Below the pieces are notes generated by a model that was not told the DNA's origin, made no database searches, and was given only the letters and a program-made list of their open reading frames with translations. The translations under genes and the position numbers were made by a program. 44,915 bases of DNA from Bacteroidetes bacterium HGW-Bacteroidetes-7 (GTDB lineage Bacteria > Bacteroidota > Bacteroidia > Bacteroidales > UBA932), in contig PHDA01000021.1 of the NCBI GenBank assembly GCA_002842465.1, positions 1-44,915 on the forward strand, read 5' to 3'. Of this stretch, positions 33,772-42,396 are shown piece by piece; the first letter of the stretch is position 1, and each line of letters starts with the position of its first letter.

Positions 33772-36290
33772 AAATATTTATTGTGAAATTTCCCTTTCTG
33801 CTGCTCTTATTCATTAATTTGACTCTTACAGCACAAAGCACTGCCAATACTATAAACGGACAAAGAAAAATTGACGAAATTATCTCAAAACTAACTGTTA
33901 GAGAGAAGATTGCGCAATTATTTATTGTCTCCTTTTCCTCTGATCCAAAAAACAAAAGCACAATTGAAGCGGAGGAACTGATAAAAAAGGAGGGAGTAGG
34001 AGGTTTGATCATTATGAATTCAGGGTTGACAGCCGGAGCAAATATGATAAACCGTCTTCAAAGCCATTCAAAAATACCGCTGCTTGTGACAATAGATGGA
34101 GAGTGGGGAGTTGCAATGAGGTTTGATTCTGTAATTCAGTTTCCCAGACAAATGCAGTTGGGTGCTCTCTCAGATGATTCTCTTGTTTATCAAATGGGAA
34201 CTGCAATTGCCAAGCAGTCCAAAAGGCTTGGTATTGACGTAAACTATGCCCCCACAATTGACATAAACAGCAACCCAAGAAACCCTGTTATCAATACTCG
34301 ATCGTTCGGAGAGATTCCGGAAGTTGTTACAAAATATGGAAAGGCCTATATGCTTGGAATGAAGGATGCCGGAGTACTGGGATCAGCAAAACACTTCCCT
34401 GGACACGGCGATACCGAAGACGACTCTCACCATACTCTTCCACTGCTGAATTTTTCAAAAGAGAGGATAAACTCTCTGGAACTCTACCCATTTAGGGCGC
34501 TTATTGAGGCAGGTGTAGATATGGTTATGGTTGGACACCTTCAGATTCCATCTCTGGACAGTTCGGGAACACCAAGCTCGATTTCAAAGCCAATTGTCAC
34601 TGGCTTATTGAGGGGAGAGCTTGAATATGAGGGAATAATAATTTCTGATGCACTTAATATGAAAGGTGTATCAGAATACATGTCACCTGAATTGATACCA
34701 TTGGAAGCTTACAAAGCAGGATGTGATTTTATACTTATGCCTGAAAGAGTTACAGAGGCTATAACTGTTATGGAAAAAGCTGTTGAAAGGGGTGAGATTT
34801 CAATTCACAGCCTGAATATGAGGGTTCGAAAAATGTTGTCTGTAAAGATGAAGCAAGGGATCCTTGAGAATTATTACAAAATTCCAATTAAGAATCTTCA
34901 CGAAGACCTCAATGACCCAAACTATTTATCACTTGTCTCTTCAATTTCAGATAAGTCTGTAACTGTGGTGAACAACAGGGGTAACCTGATACCTTTAAAA
35001 GAGATAAAAAGAGAAAAAATAGGATACCTCTCTGTAGGTGGCGAAAGAAACGGCAAAGAGTTGGCAGCTCAGCTACAGCTTTATACAAATATTGACACAG
35101 TTGTTTTGAGAGGCAAATATACACAGGCTGATTTGAAAAGAGCGCTAACCCACTTATCTGATAAATCTTTTGTTATCATAGCTATGCATAACACCGATGC
35201 CAGACCGCAGAGAGAATTTGGAATAGATAGCACTCAAATTAAGCTGTTAACAGATTTTGCTGAAAATAAAAGAGTTGTGTTTGCTTACTTCGGGAATCCA
35301 CTGGCGTTACCACATATTCAAAAATACGAAAATTTTGCTTCGGTAATTATAGGTTACTCTAACACAATCCATAACAACAAAGCGGTAGCCGGAGTAATAT
35401 TCGGTTCAATTGGGGCAGAAGGAAGGCTGCCGGTTACCTCTGGAACTCTTTCAGCGGGACATGCAGTCAAAACAGAGGGTGATTTAAGAATTTCATACGG
35501 AATGCCTGAAGATTTGAAACTGGATGGTAACAGGATCAAAACTGAAATAGACTCCATTATAAATAGCGACATATCGGCAGGAAGATATAACGGAGCACAG
35601 CTTATTCTCATGAAAAACAACCGTGTTCTTATTAACGACTCATACGGTTCTCTAACAAACGATATGACTGTAAGAATAAACCGCATCTCAGGAATGATAG
35701 CCCATTTGCCAACTATGGCACTTTTGGCCGAAAGAGGCAAACTATCATTGGAAGACTTTGCAGGTAAATATCTAAAACGACGAGGCGATACCCATCTTAA
35801 AAATGTACTTCTGTCCGATATATTAATGCACAGAACAGACATTTCTGACCCTGATTCTTACAAATTCAGGTATTCTGAATCAAATAAAGAGGCTTTAAGA
35901 AGAGTTGTTGAGTATGTAACACTACATCATTTTGAAGATTGGGTAAAGGATGAAATTCTCTCAGTTATTGGAATGGACAGAACATACATTAAGGGAGATA
36001 TTGCCTATTCAAATGCAAATGACATTGCTAAGTTTATCTCATTTCTAAGATCAAAGGGTGAGTATGGAGGGTTTAAACTGGCAGAAAACAATACTACTAG
36101 TTTAATTTTAAGCATGATGCATTACTATTCCGGATCAACCAATGGAAGCGTAGTTTGGTATGACGATAAAAGCGATATTGCCCTTATCTTTCTAAATGAC
36201 AAGGATGACTTAAAAATGGACGAATCTCAGAAAATAAACACAGGAGACAATCTCAGAAGAAGAGTTACCGAGCTTTTATCAGGTATTTAA
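33768..36290 (+). CDS. Exported GH3 glycosidase (NagZ-like) with degenerate beta-lactamase-like C-terminal domain
   Basis: An 840-residue exported enzyme. Residues 1-22 are a signal peptide (ending LTLTAQ). The GH3 barrel (about 30-370) has the NagZ-type loop KHFPGHGDTEDDSHHTLP (from K208) with its general acid/base histidine and the nucleophile D294 in ISDALNMKG, so beta-N-acetylhexosaminidase activity on peptidoglycan fragments is likely. A second GH3 domain spans about 400-580. Residues about 590-840 resemble a class C beta-lactamase fold, but the SxxK site is missing (around 636-645 the sequence is RINRISGMIAH), the YxN site is YSE, and the KTG/HTG site is not present. It overlaps pgm by 4 bases and the convergent pssA by 26. 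Confidence 0.88.
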   Translation: MKIFIVKFPFLLLLFINLTLTAQSTANTINGQRKIDEIISKLTVREKIAQLFIVSFSSDPKNKSTIEAEELIKKEGVGGLIIMNSGLTAGANMINRLQSHSKIPLLVTIDGEWGVAMRFDSVIQFPRQMQLGALSDDSLVYQMGTAIAKQSKRLGIDVNYAPTIDINSNPRNPVINTRSFGEIPEVVTKYGKAYMLGMKDAGVLGSAKHFPGHGDTEDDSHHTLPLLNFSKERINSLELYPFRALIEAGVDMVMVGHLQIPSLDSSGTPSSISKPIVTGLLRGELEYEGIIISDALNMKGVSEYMSPELIPLEAYKAGCDFILMPERVTEAITVMEKAVERGEISIHSLNMRVRKMLSVKMKQGILENYYKIPIKNLHEDLNDPNYLSLVSSISDKSVTVVNNRGNLIPLKEIKREKIGYLSVGGERNGKELAAQLQLYTNIDTVVLRGKYTQADLKRALTHLSDKSFVIIAMHNTDARPQREFGIDSTQIKLLTDFAENKRVVFAYFGNPLALPHIQKYENFASVIIGYSNTIHNNKAVAGVIFGSIGAEGRLPVTSGTLSAGHAVKTEGDLRISYGMPEDLKLDGNRIKTEIDSIINSDISAGRYNGAQLILMKNNRVLINDSYGSLTNDMTVRINRISGMIAHLPTMALLAERGKLSLEDFAGKYLKRRGDTHLKNVLLSDILMHRTDISDPDSYKFRYSESNKEALRRVVEYVTLHHFEDWVKDEILSVIGMDRTYIKGDIAYSNANDIAKFISFLRSKGEYGGFKLAENNTTSLILSMMHYYSGSTNGSVVWYDDKSDIALIFLNDKDDLKMDESQKINTGDNLRRRVTELLSGI

Positions 36291-37005
36291 AGGTGCTGTA
36301 AACAATATAGGAGACCAGTACCAGAAAGAGCCATAAAGACCATTTAGAACCGGTTACAATAACCGGAATAACAAGAAGTGCAGAGTAGATAAAAAAGAGG
36401 TATTTAGCCTTGTTTTCGGAAAATTTCAGGCTTTTCAGCTTTAGAGAGAACATTGGGATTTCACTTACCAATAGTAGCGAAAGAACTAATGAAATCAAGG
36501 GGAAAAACCAAAAGTTGTCAAAAACAAAATCAAGATTAACGTTATAGGATGAATAGTGCAACATCATAGCAATCAATAGTGCGTTTGCAGGCGTTGCCAG
36601 ACCAATAAAATCGGTTGTCTGCCGCGTGTCAATGTTAAATTTGGCAAGTCTCAGAGCAGAAAAAAGAGCTATCAACAGAGGAGTGAAAGAGAGTATCTCC
36701 AAAACCACCATATTTCCTGAATGCGTCTGAGGAGCGAGAAAACTGCTGAATCTGTAATAGATTAAAATAGAAGGAGCCAGACCAAAGCTGACAAGGTCTG
36801 CGAGAGAGTCCAGCTCCTTTCCCATTGGTGAATATGCTTTAAGCAACCTGGCAGCAAATCCATCAAGGAAATCGAATATTGCTGCGGCTATAATTAGATA
36901 GACAGAAAAATGGAGCCACCCTTTTAATCCAAAAATAACGGCAAGAATTCCGCAAAAGAGGTTCAGAAGAGTTATTGTGTTAGGAATATGTTTTGTCAAT
37001 CTCAT
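36265..37005 (-). CDS. pssA: CDP-diacylglycerol-serine O-phosphatidyltransferase
   Basis: A 246-residue inner-membrane enzyme that makes phosphatidylserine, the precursor of phosphatidylethanolamine. The full CDP-alcohol phosphatidyltransferase motif DGX2ARX8GX3DX3D is present from D48 to D70 (D48, G49, A51-R53 region, G62, D66, D70). About seven transmembrane segments are seen. N-terminal KHIPNTITLLNLFCG is typical of the PssA subgroup. The start at 37005 is 38 bases after the stop of the upstream C1B peptidase gene. Its last 26 bases overlap the end of the GH3 gene on the other strand. Confidence 0.92.
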   Translation of the reverse strand: MRLTKHIPNTITLLNLFCGILAVIFGLKGWLHFSVYLIIAAAIFDFLDGFAARLLKAYSPMGKELDSLADLVSFGLAPSILIYYRFSSFLAPQTHSGNMVVLEILSFTPLLIALFSALRLAKFNIDTRQTTDFIGLATPANALLIAMMLHYSSYNVNLDFVFDNFWFFPLISLVLSLLLVSEIPMFSLKLKSLKFSENKAKYLFFIYSALLVIPVIVTGSKWSLWLFLVLVSYIVYSTFKYLIKAR

Positions 37006-37043
37006 TGTTTGATTCAGGTTGTTAGGTGAGTTTACTTAATAGA

Positions 37044-38222
37044 TTAAATTCCGAGCTTTTTTCTAATAACGTCAGGTATTGAGTTTTTGTGCACCATAAC
37101 TGAGATAGTCTTAGCCTTAACAAAACTTTCTGACATATTGAGGTAACCACCGAATTTGTTTCTCTCTGTTCCCCATGAATTCTTGGTAATGTAGTACTTA
37201 TTACCGTTCTGATCCTTTACAATGCCTGTTAGCAACATCAGATGATCATCTGTTGTAGTAAAATTCTCATAACCCTTTTGTCTGATCTCCTGAGTAACCA
37301 TAACTTCAGGATAAATGCTCTTGAATTTGTAGATCTCGGCATATTTATCTTCGGGGGCCAATTTTTCAAAACGAGCTCTGTCTTCGCCAAGATATCCTGA
37401 CAAATCTTGGATCTCAGGATTGATTGCGACACCGTTTGAATGTGAAAAGCCCTTCTCGCTGACATCACCATCCCAACAAACTGTGTATCCCTTTGTGAGG
37501 GCATTGTCAATGATTACCATCAGTTCATCAAGTGGTACATTATAGAACTTCTCATAGTCCCAATTATCAGGAACCTCTATGACCGATTTTTTATAAAACG
37601 GTATGTGTGTAAAGCTTGTAATCTCTACGTAGTCATCCATATTCAAACCCAAAGAGTTTGCAAATGAAACAGGAGTGTACTGTTTGCCTTTGAAATCAAA
37701 TTTTTCTGGCAACGGGCCCAGATATATGTCCATCAATGAGTTTACAAGTTTGTAGTATTCAGGACTTCTGTGCTTTAATTCAACTGCCGCTCCTGAAATA
37801 ACATTAACAAATTTGTTAAGCTCTTTGTGGTTGTTTAGCAGTGAGTTGTAATTAATACCATTATAAACCTCCTGTGGAACAACGCCATATTCCTTTACAA
37901 TGTTTGTGAACATATGAGCAAGACTACCCTGGCCAAGATTCCCATTTCCTCTTCTAAGGTAGTTGTCTTCCATTCTTTTGAGGTAATTTATCCTCACAAC
38001 AAACATTTCAGATAGGTCAAATTCGCCCTTACCGGTTCTGAGCAGTTCTGACTCAATAAAAGCTGCAGTGGCATAACTCCAGCAAGTTCCGCTGCTGGCC
38101 TGATTTTTTACCGGGGTTGCTGCATTTCTTACCACATCTGTAAAGATGTAGCCCTGTGCACTAACCGATAATGTAAATGCAAGCAAAATCAGGATTAGTG
38201 TTGTTTTGAGTGAATTCTTCAT
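37044..38222 (-). CDS. Secreted C1B cysteine peptidase (PepC/bleomycin hydrolase-like), copy 2
   Basis: A 392-residue papain-like peptidase. A signal peptide (1-23, ending SVSAQ) shows that it is exported, unlike the cytosolic PepC of lactic acid bacteria. The catalytic triad is visible: C47 in SSGTCWSY, H327 in TTDDHLM and N348 in KNSWG. The C1B insertions typical of bleomycin hydrolase are present. The C-terminus KLGI is a free end as used for self-limited aminopeptidase activity in this family. It lies 20 bases downstream of a close paralogue, with which it forms an operon. Confidence 0.92.
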   Translation of the reverse strand: MKNSLKTTLILILLAFTLSVSAQGYIFTDVVRNAATPVKNQASSGTCWSYATAAFIESELLRTGKGEFDLSEMFVVRINYLKRMEDNYLRRGNGNLGQGSLAHMFTNIVKEYGVVPQEVYNGINYNSLLNNHKELNKFVNVISGAAVELKHRSPEYYKLVNSLMDIYLGPLPEKFDFKGKQYTPVSFANSLGLNMDDYVEITSFTHIPFYKKSVIEVPDNWDYEKFYNVPLDELMVIIDNALTKGYTVCWDGDVSEKGFSHSNGVAINPEIQDLSGYLGEDRARFEKLAPEDKYAEIYKFKSIYPEVMVTQEIRQKGYENFTTTDDHLMLLTGIVKDQNGNKYYITKNSWGTERNKFGGYLNMSESFVKAKTISVMVHKNSIPDVIRKKLGI

Positions 38223-38242
38223 AGTTGTTTATAAATGAGTAA

Positions 38243-39436
38243 TTATTTTATTCCAAGTTTTGCTTTTATTTGAGCAGGAATTGAGTTTTTATGAACTACG
38301 ATATTCATTGTTTTGTATCTGGCAAATGTTTCAGAAACATACCATACACCTTTATAATCACCGGTTTCACCCCATGAATTTTTTACAATATAGTATTTGT
38401 TTCCCTTCTGATCTTTTGCAATACCATAAATGTGCATTCCGTGATCGTCTGTTGTCTGACCATTGTCAAATGCAATTTGACGAATCTCCTGAGTAATCTT
38501 TTTCTCGGGAACAACCTGCTCAAGACTGAATATTTTTGCATCAAGCTCATTTCTGGGAACTCCAAGCCATCTCTCCTGATCAGAGCCTGACATGTTTGCA
38601 ACTTCGGTCTCAGGCACAAAAGCAATTCCTTTACGAGTAAAACCTTTTTCACTTACATCAGAAGCCCATAGAACTGTGTATCCCTTTTCTATGGCGTGGT
38701 CAAATATCATCATCAACTCATCAATTGGCAAGTTGAAAGAGCGGTCCCACCTCCAGTTGTCAGGGATTTCAAGGGCAAATTCCGAGTAAAAGGGGTGGTG
38801 TGTATATGATGTAAGAGATACATAATCATCAGAAGCAATACCAAGTTCTGTCGCAAAACTTTTTGGAGTATATTCTTTTCCGTTATAAGTGAATTTCTGA
38901 GGAACCTCTCCCAGGTATGCATTAAGGATACCTTTAAAGCCCTCTTTCCAGGCGGGAGTATATTTACCGTTTGGATTTTTGACAAGAGCCTTTACATAGC
39001 CCGAAAGTGCAGCGTCAAACTCATTATGAATATGGTTTTTTTCGCCATAATTGAGCCCCGGCATAACTTCATCCGGAACAATCCCGTAATTTTTCCATAC
39101 AGCAAGAACATCTCCAAATGAACTTCCCGGAGCAAAATTTATATTGCCAGACGTTCTTATGTACTTGTCAGCCTTGTCGTAATATGCATTTGACACTATG
39201 AACATTTCAGAAAGGTCGTGAGTGCCTTTGCCTGTTCTTATAAGCTCTGACTCAAGAAAAGAGAGGGCAGAAAAACTCCAGCATGTACTTGTTCTGTTCT
39301 GATTTTTAATGCTTGTAACAGGGTGTTCCTTTACTACAGTAAATTTGTAACCCTCTTTTAAAGAGTTATTTTCCTGACTGAAAGAGGATACAGTTAAAAA
39401 CGAAAGCAGTATTAAAACCGCAGCGAATCTTTTCAT
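38243..39436 (-). CDS. Secreted C1B cysteine peptidase (PepC/bleomycin hydrolase-like), copy 1
   Basis: A 397-residue papain-like peptidase with a signal peptide (1-20, ending SSFSQ). The triad is C52 in TSTCWSF, H332 in TTDDHGM and N353 in KNSWG. Sequence and domain order match the downstream copy at 37044-38222, so this is a tandem duplication. The two differ mainly in mid-region loops. As the first gene it has its own -7 box (39462-39469). Likely function is trimming of peptides in the periplasm or outside the cell, which fits an amino-acid- or peptide-using lifestyle (inference), as does the M28 peptidase at 7768-9363. Confidence 0.92.
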   Translation of the reverse strand: MKRFAAVLILLSFLTVSSFSQENNSLKEGYKFTVVKEHPVTSIKNQNRTSTCWSFSALSFLESELIRTGKGTHDLSEMFIVSNAYYDKADKYIRTSGNINFAPGSSFGDVLAVWKNYGIVPDEVMPGLNYGEKNHIHNEFDAALSGYVKALVKNPNGKYTPAWKEGFKGILNAYLGEVPQKFTYNGKEYTPKSFATELGIASDDYVSLTSYTHHPFYSEFALEIPDNWRWDRSFNLPIDELMMIFDHAIEKGYTVLWASDVSEKGFTRKGIAFVPETEVANMSGSDQERWLGVPRNELDAKIFSLEQVVPEKKITQEIRQIAFDNGQTTDDHGMHIYGIAKDQKGNKYYIVKNSWGETGDYKGVWYVSETFARYKTMNIVVHKNSIPAQIKAKLGIK

Positions 39437-39461
39437 AATCTTTGTTATAATTTAGTTTTCC

Positions 39462-39469
39462 CAAAGTTA
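39462..39469 (-). promoter_or_regulatory. -7 box of the C1B peptidase operon
   Basis: TAACTTTG on the minus strand matches TAnnTTTG, with a leader of about 23 bases to the ATG at 39436. It lies in the 59-base gap after queE. The -33 region is not convincing. Confidence 0.5.
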
Positions 39470-39495
39470 TGAAAAAAATAGAAGTGCATACTCTC

Positions 39496-40119
39496 TTATG
39501 GAATATTCATGTATTTGTGAGTCTGCAGAGATATGTTCCAGCATGGGTTTGCCTTGACATATTCAACAATCTTCTCCATCATCTCTTTAGATCTGCTCCA
39601 TTCAGGTTGAAGATATAGCAGGCAGCCGGGCTTAACCCTTTTCCTGTTCTCCTCAGCCCAAACAAAATCAATCTCCTCCTCAATTATTATCTTTAGCTCC
39701 GAAGCCAACTCATAAATCTCATCCACAGGCGGCTTTTTTTTCTTCGGAGATAAACAAATCCAGTCAAAACTGCCGCTTAGTTGGCTTGAACCGCTTGTTT
39801 CCAGAAATATCTCCATCCCCTTATTTTTAAGCTTGGTACATAAGATGTCCAAAGGATAATTAAGAGGTTCGCCACCTGTTATAACAATTGATTTTGCGGG
39901 GTGTACTATGGCATCTGCAACAATTTTATCCACTTCAACTGGAGGATAGAGTCCTGGATTCCATGTCTCTTTTGCATCACACCAATTGCAACCTACATCA
40001 CACCCTCCGAGTCTGATAAAATATGCTGCTTTTCCTGTGTTAAAGCCCTCTCCCTGAATTGTGTAAAATGCCTCAGCCAATGGGAGAAGGTTCCCGTTGT
40101 CGAGTTCCGGTATCTTCAT
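39496..40119 (-). CDS. queE: 7-carboxy-7-deazaguanine synthase
   Basis: A 207-residue radical SAM enzyme that converts 6-carboxytetrahydropterin to 7-carboxy-7-deazaguanine in the pathway to queuosine and preQ0. The 4Fe-4S site has the cluster pattern CX3CX2C (C40, C44, C47: CDVGCNWC). FYTIQGEGFNTGKAAYFIRLGG before it is the family N-terminus and VITGGEPLNYP follows. No other queuosine genes are in the window. It begins 22 bases after the acyl-CoA synthetase stop on the same strand and is likely co-transcribed with it, without an obvious functional tie. Confidence 0.95.
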   Translation of the reverse strand: MKIPELDNGNLLPLAEAFYTIQGEGFNTGKAAYFIRLGGCDVGCNWCDAKETWNPGLYPPVEVDKIVADAIVHPAKSIVITGGEPLNYPLDILCTKLKNKGMEIFLETSGSSQLSGSFDWICLSPKKKKPPVDEIYELASELKIIIEEEIDFVWAEENRKRVKPGCLLYLQPEWSRSKEMMEKIVEYVKANPCWNISLQTHKYMNIP

Positions 40120-40141
40120 CTTTTTTTTGCAAAGTTAAAAA

Positions 40142-41761
40142 TTAACTATACAGATAACGTTTTATCTTAAGTGTTGCTGTTTTTTCAAATGGCACTGGTT
40201 GTTCAGTAATTTCAGAAAGTCTTGAAAACTTGTTTACCCTCTCGTTTACATATGAGACAAGCTCTGCTTTTATCTTATTAAGCTTATCTGTTATATTTTC
40301 AGAGCCATCGCCCTCTTCGAGCAACCCGTTTTTAATCTCCTCATAATTGAAGTGCACCTTGGCAACTAACTTACCCTTTTTTTGTACTACAAGAGACTCA
40401 AGTACGAGATCAAATTCATTAATAACAGACTCAATATCTTCGGGATATATATTTTCTCCATTAGGTCCAAGCATCATGTTGTCTCTTCTGCCTTTGATGA
40501 AAAGGTTGCCTTTTTTATCGATATACCCTAAGTCCTTTGTAATGAACCATCCATCGCTTGTAAATGAGGCCTTTGTTGTGTCAGGATCCTTATAGTACCC
40601 TTTCATAATATTCGGCCCCTTTGCAAGAACCTCCCCAATCTTCTCCTTATTGGGATTGAAAATTTTTAATTGAACCCCGTCAATTGCCGGGCCGGTTGAC
40701 TGCCACATAACTTTTCCCGGAGTAGCTCCTGCCAATAGTGGGGAGGTCTCCGTAAGTCCGTACCCGATTCCGTATGGAAAACCGGCATCTGCAAGGAAAT
40801 GTTCTACGACGCCATCAATTCTTGAACCTCCAATTCCAAAAAATCGAAGTCTCCCGCCGAATGTCTCGAGTAGTTTTTTTCCGGCCAGTTTATGCAACGC
40901 TCTTCTGATAATTGAAACAGAGTAAAGAATCCTAAGAACTATGTTTTTGGTAAACATTGGCCTAATTTTAATCTTATATATCTTTTCAACAATCAGAGGA
41001 ACACTCAGCATAACAGTTGGCTTTACCTCTTTTAAAGCAGGCATAAGTAACGATGGTGTAGGGGAGCCGTCAAGATAAACTACAGAAGCTCCGCAATAGA
41101 ATGGCAACATCATTCCTATACTACACTCGTAAGCATGTGAAAGAGGCAAAATTGACAGAAAAGTATCTTCCTTTAGAATTGGAAAGAGCTTATATGTCAT
41201 TTTTGTATGGTGTACAAGATTTGAATGAGTAAGCATCACTCCCTTAGAAGCGCCTGAAGTGCCTGATGTGTAAATGATTGAAGCAATATCATCATGCTTT
41301 GGCTCAGACGTTTTTACAAGCGCACTATCAGTAGGAACCTTTACAGGCTCCAAAGTATCCATCCTGATAATCAGAGGTAGTTTATCTGAAATATGTTTGT
41401 GAATTTTGTATTCCAGCTTTGACGATACAATAATTGCAGAGGCATCGGAGTGATCAAGAACGTTTATAATCTCAAAAGCAGTAAAGTCCGGCAATACAGG
41501 CACAACTACCCGCCCGGATACTGTTATCGCGAAATATGACACAGCCCAGTTAGGCATATTGTTGCCAAGCAAAGCCACCTTTTGACCTGATTCTATACCA
41601 GCTTTGTCAAAAAGGTCTATCAGGTTATCAACTCTTGACGAAACCTCTTTGTATGTGATGTTCTCTTTGTTGTGAAGTGAGAATGCCATTCTCTCTCCGT
41701 AGTTCTTAACACTTGCAGAGTAGATGTCTCTCAGAGTGCTGTATTCGTTATCATTTTTCAT
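40142..41761 (-). CDS. AMP-binding long-chain acyl-CoA synthetase (FadD-like)
   Basis: A 539-residue adenylate-forming enzyme that activates fatty acids to acyl-CoA. The P-loop-like motif IIYTSGTSGASKGVMLTH, the later GYGLTETSPLLAG, and the DLGYIDKKGNLFIKGRRDNMM hinge region are all present. The ending is the short C-terminal domain with a lysine near PFEKTATLKIKR. I start it at 41761 (MKNDNEYSTLRD); the reading frame runs on to 41902 but those residues overlap the divergent promoter region. Acid chain-length preference cannot be told. It heads a small operon with queE. Its -7 box is at 41782-41789. Confidence 0.9.
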   Translation of the reverse strand: MKNDNEYSTLRDIYSASVKNYGERMAFSLHNKENITYKEVSSRVDNLIDLFDKAGIESGQKVALLGNNMPNWAVSYFAITVSGRVVVPVLPDFTAFEIINVLDHSDASAIIVSSKLEYKIHKHISDKLPLIIRMDTLEPVKVPTDSALVKTSEPKHDDIASIIYTSGTSGASKGVMLTHSNLVHHTKMTYKLFPILKEDTFLSILPLSHAYECSIGMMLPFYCGASVVYLDGSPTPSLLMPALKEVKPTVMLSVPLIVEKIYKIKIRPMFTKNIVLRILYSVSIIRRALHKLAGKKLLETFGGRLRFFGIGGSRIDGVVEHFLADAGFPYGIGYGLTETSPLLAGATPGKVMWQSTGPAIDGVQLKIFNPNKEKIGEVLAKGPNIMKGYYKDPDTTKASFTSDGWFITKDLGYIDKKGNLFIKGRRDNMMLGPNGENIYPEDIESVINEFDLVLESLVVQKKGKLVAKVHFNYEEIKNGLLEEGDGSENITDKLNKIKAELVSYVNERVNKFSRLSEITEQPVPFEKTATLKIKRYLYS

Positions 41762-41781
41762 AACAGCAGATGTCTTTAACA

Positions 41782-41789
41782 CAAAGATA
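41782..41789 (-). promoter_or_regulatory. -7 box of the acyl-CoA synthetase gene
   Basis: TATCTTTG on the minus strand, followed by T, matches TAnnTTTG. The leader to the ATG at 41761 is about 18 bases, which supports that start over the longer reading frame. Confidence 0.55.
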
Positions 41790-41813
41790 AAAATATTCTT
41801 AAATTGAGCTTTA

Positions 41814-41843
41814 TTGCAGATGGCTTGATTTTTGTTAATTTTG
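41814..41843 (+). promoter_or_regulatory. Promoter of the DUF6913-TPR-DUF368 operon
   Basis: TTG (41814-41816) and TAATTTTG (41836-41843) are 19 bases apart, a fair match to the phylum consensus. The leader to the ATG at 41869 is about 23 bases. Confidence 0.6.
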
Positions 41844-41868
41844 CGTGAGTATAGATAATTGATGGGGA

Positions 41869-42396
41869 ATGTTTTTTGTTGAGAAACGTCGCAGAAAAGC
41901 ACTCAGTAAAATTGAAACAGACAGAGTGGTTAGGTTTATGCCTCTTTCAGAAGTCAGGAGCGTAGGCATTATCTTTGATATAAACGAGGAGAATATAATT
42001 GATACCGTTAAGAAATTTTCAGAGTTTCTTGACAACAGATCTACAAAATTCGGTGCGCTGGCGATCAATTATACCAAATCGCTCTTTCCCGAAGGTTTTG
42101 TAGATTTCAGAATAAAAATTATCAATAGAACTTCATTTAACCGCATAGGAGCCCCAATAGATGATACCGTGCTCGAATTTGCAAATCAAAATCACGATTT
42201 GTACATAGATCTGTCATCACATCATAATTTTACTTACGATTACATATCAAGACTATCAAACGCCTCTTTTAAGGTGGGAAGATGCGGGTACGAAAACAAT
42301 CCATTTGATCTTGTTTTGGCTAATGAGCCCGAAGCAGGCTCAAAACAATTTATTGACTCGGTAATTCATTATCTGTCATTAATCAGATCTGTTTAA
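41869..42396 (+). CDS. DUF6913-like conserved protein of unknown function
   Basis: A 175-residue soluble protein without signal peptide or membrane segment. It begins with a basic stretch (EKRRRKALSK) and then alternates strands and helices: VGIIFDINEEN, ALAINYTKSLF, DLYIDLSSHHNFTYDYISRLSNASFKVGR. I believe it belongs to DUF6913, a Bacteroidota family, from the pattern around LYIDLSSHHNF and RCGYENNPFDLVL, but I cannot test this here. It is the first gene of an operon with a TPR protein (start codon directly after this stop) and a DUF368 transporter. No function can be given. Confidence 0.7.
   Translation: MFFVEKRRRKALSKIETDRVVRFMPLSEVRSVGIIFDINEENIIDTVKKFSEFLDNRSTKFGALAINYTKSLFPEGFVDFRIKIINRTSFNRIGAPIDDTVLEFANQNHDLYIDLSSHHNFTYDYISRLSNASFKVGRCGYENNPFDLVLANEPEAGSKQFIDSVIHYLSLIRSV

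Noticed and set aside
35354-35842. 162-codon open frame on the minus strand inside the GH3 gene
   Set aside because: It is a shadow of the GH3 frame; the sense protein is conserved and the antisense translation is not protein-like in any family I know.
40120-40141. preQ1 riboswitch before queE
   Set aside because: Only 22 bases separate queE from the upstream gene, too few for the aptamer, and no such fold is seen.
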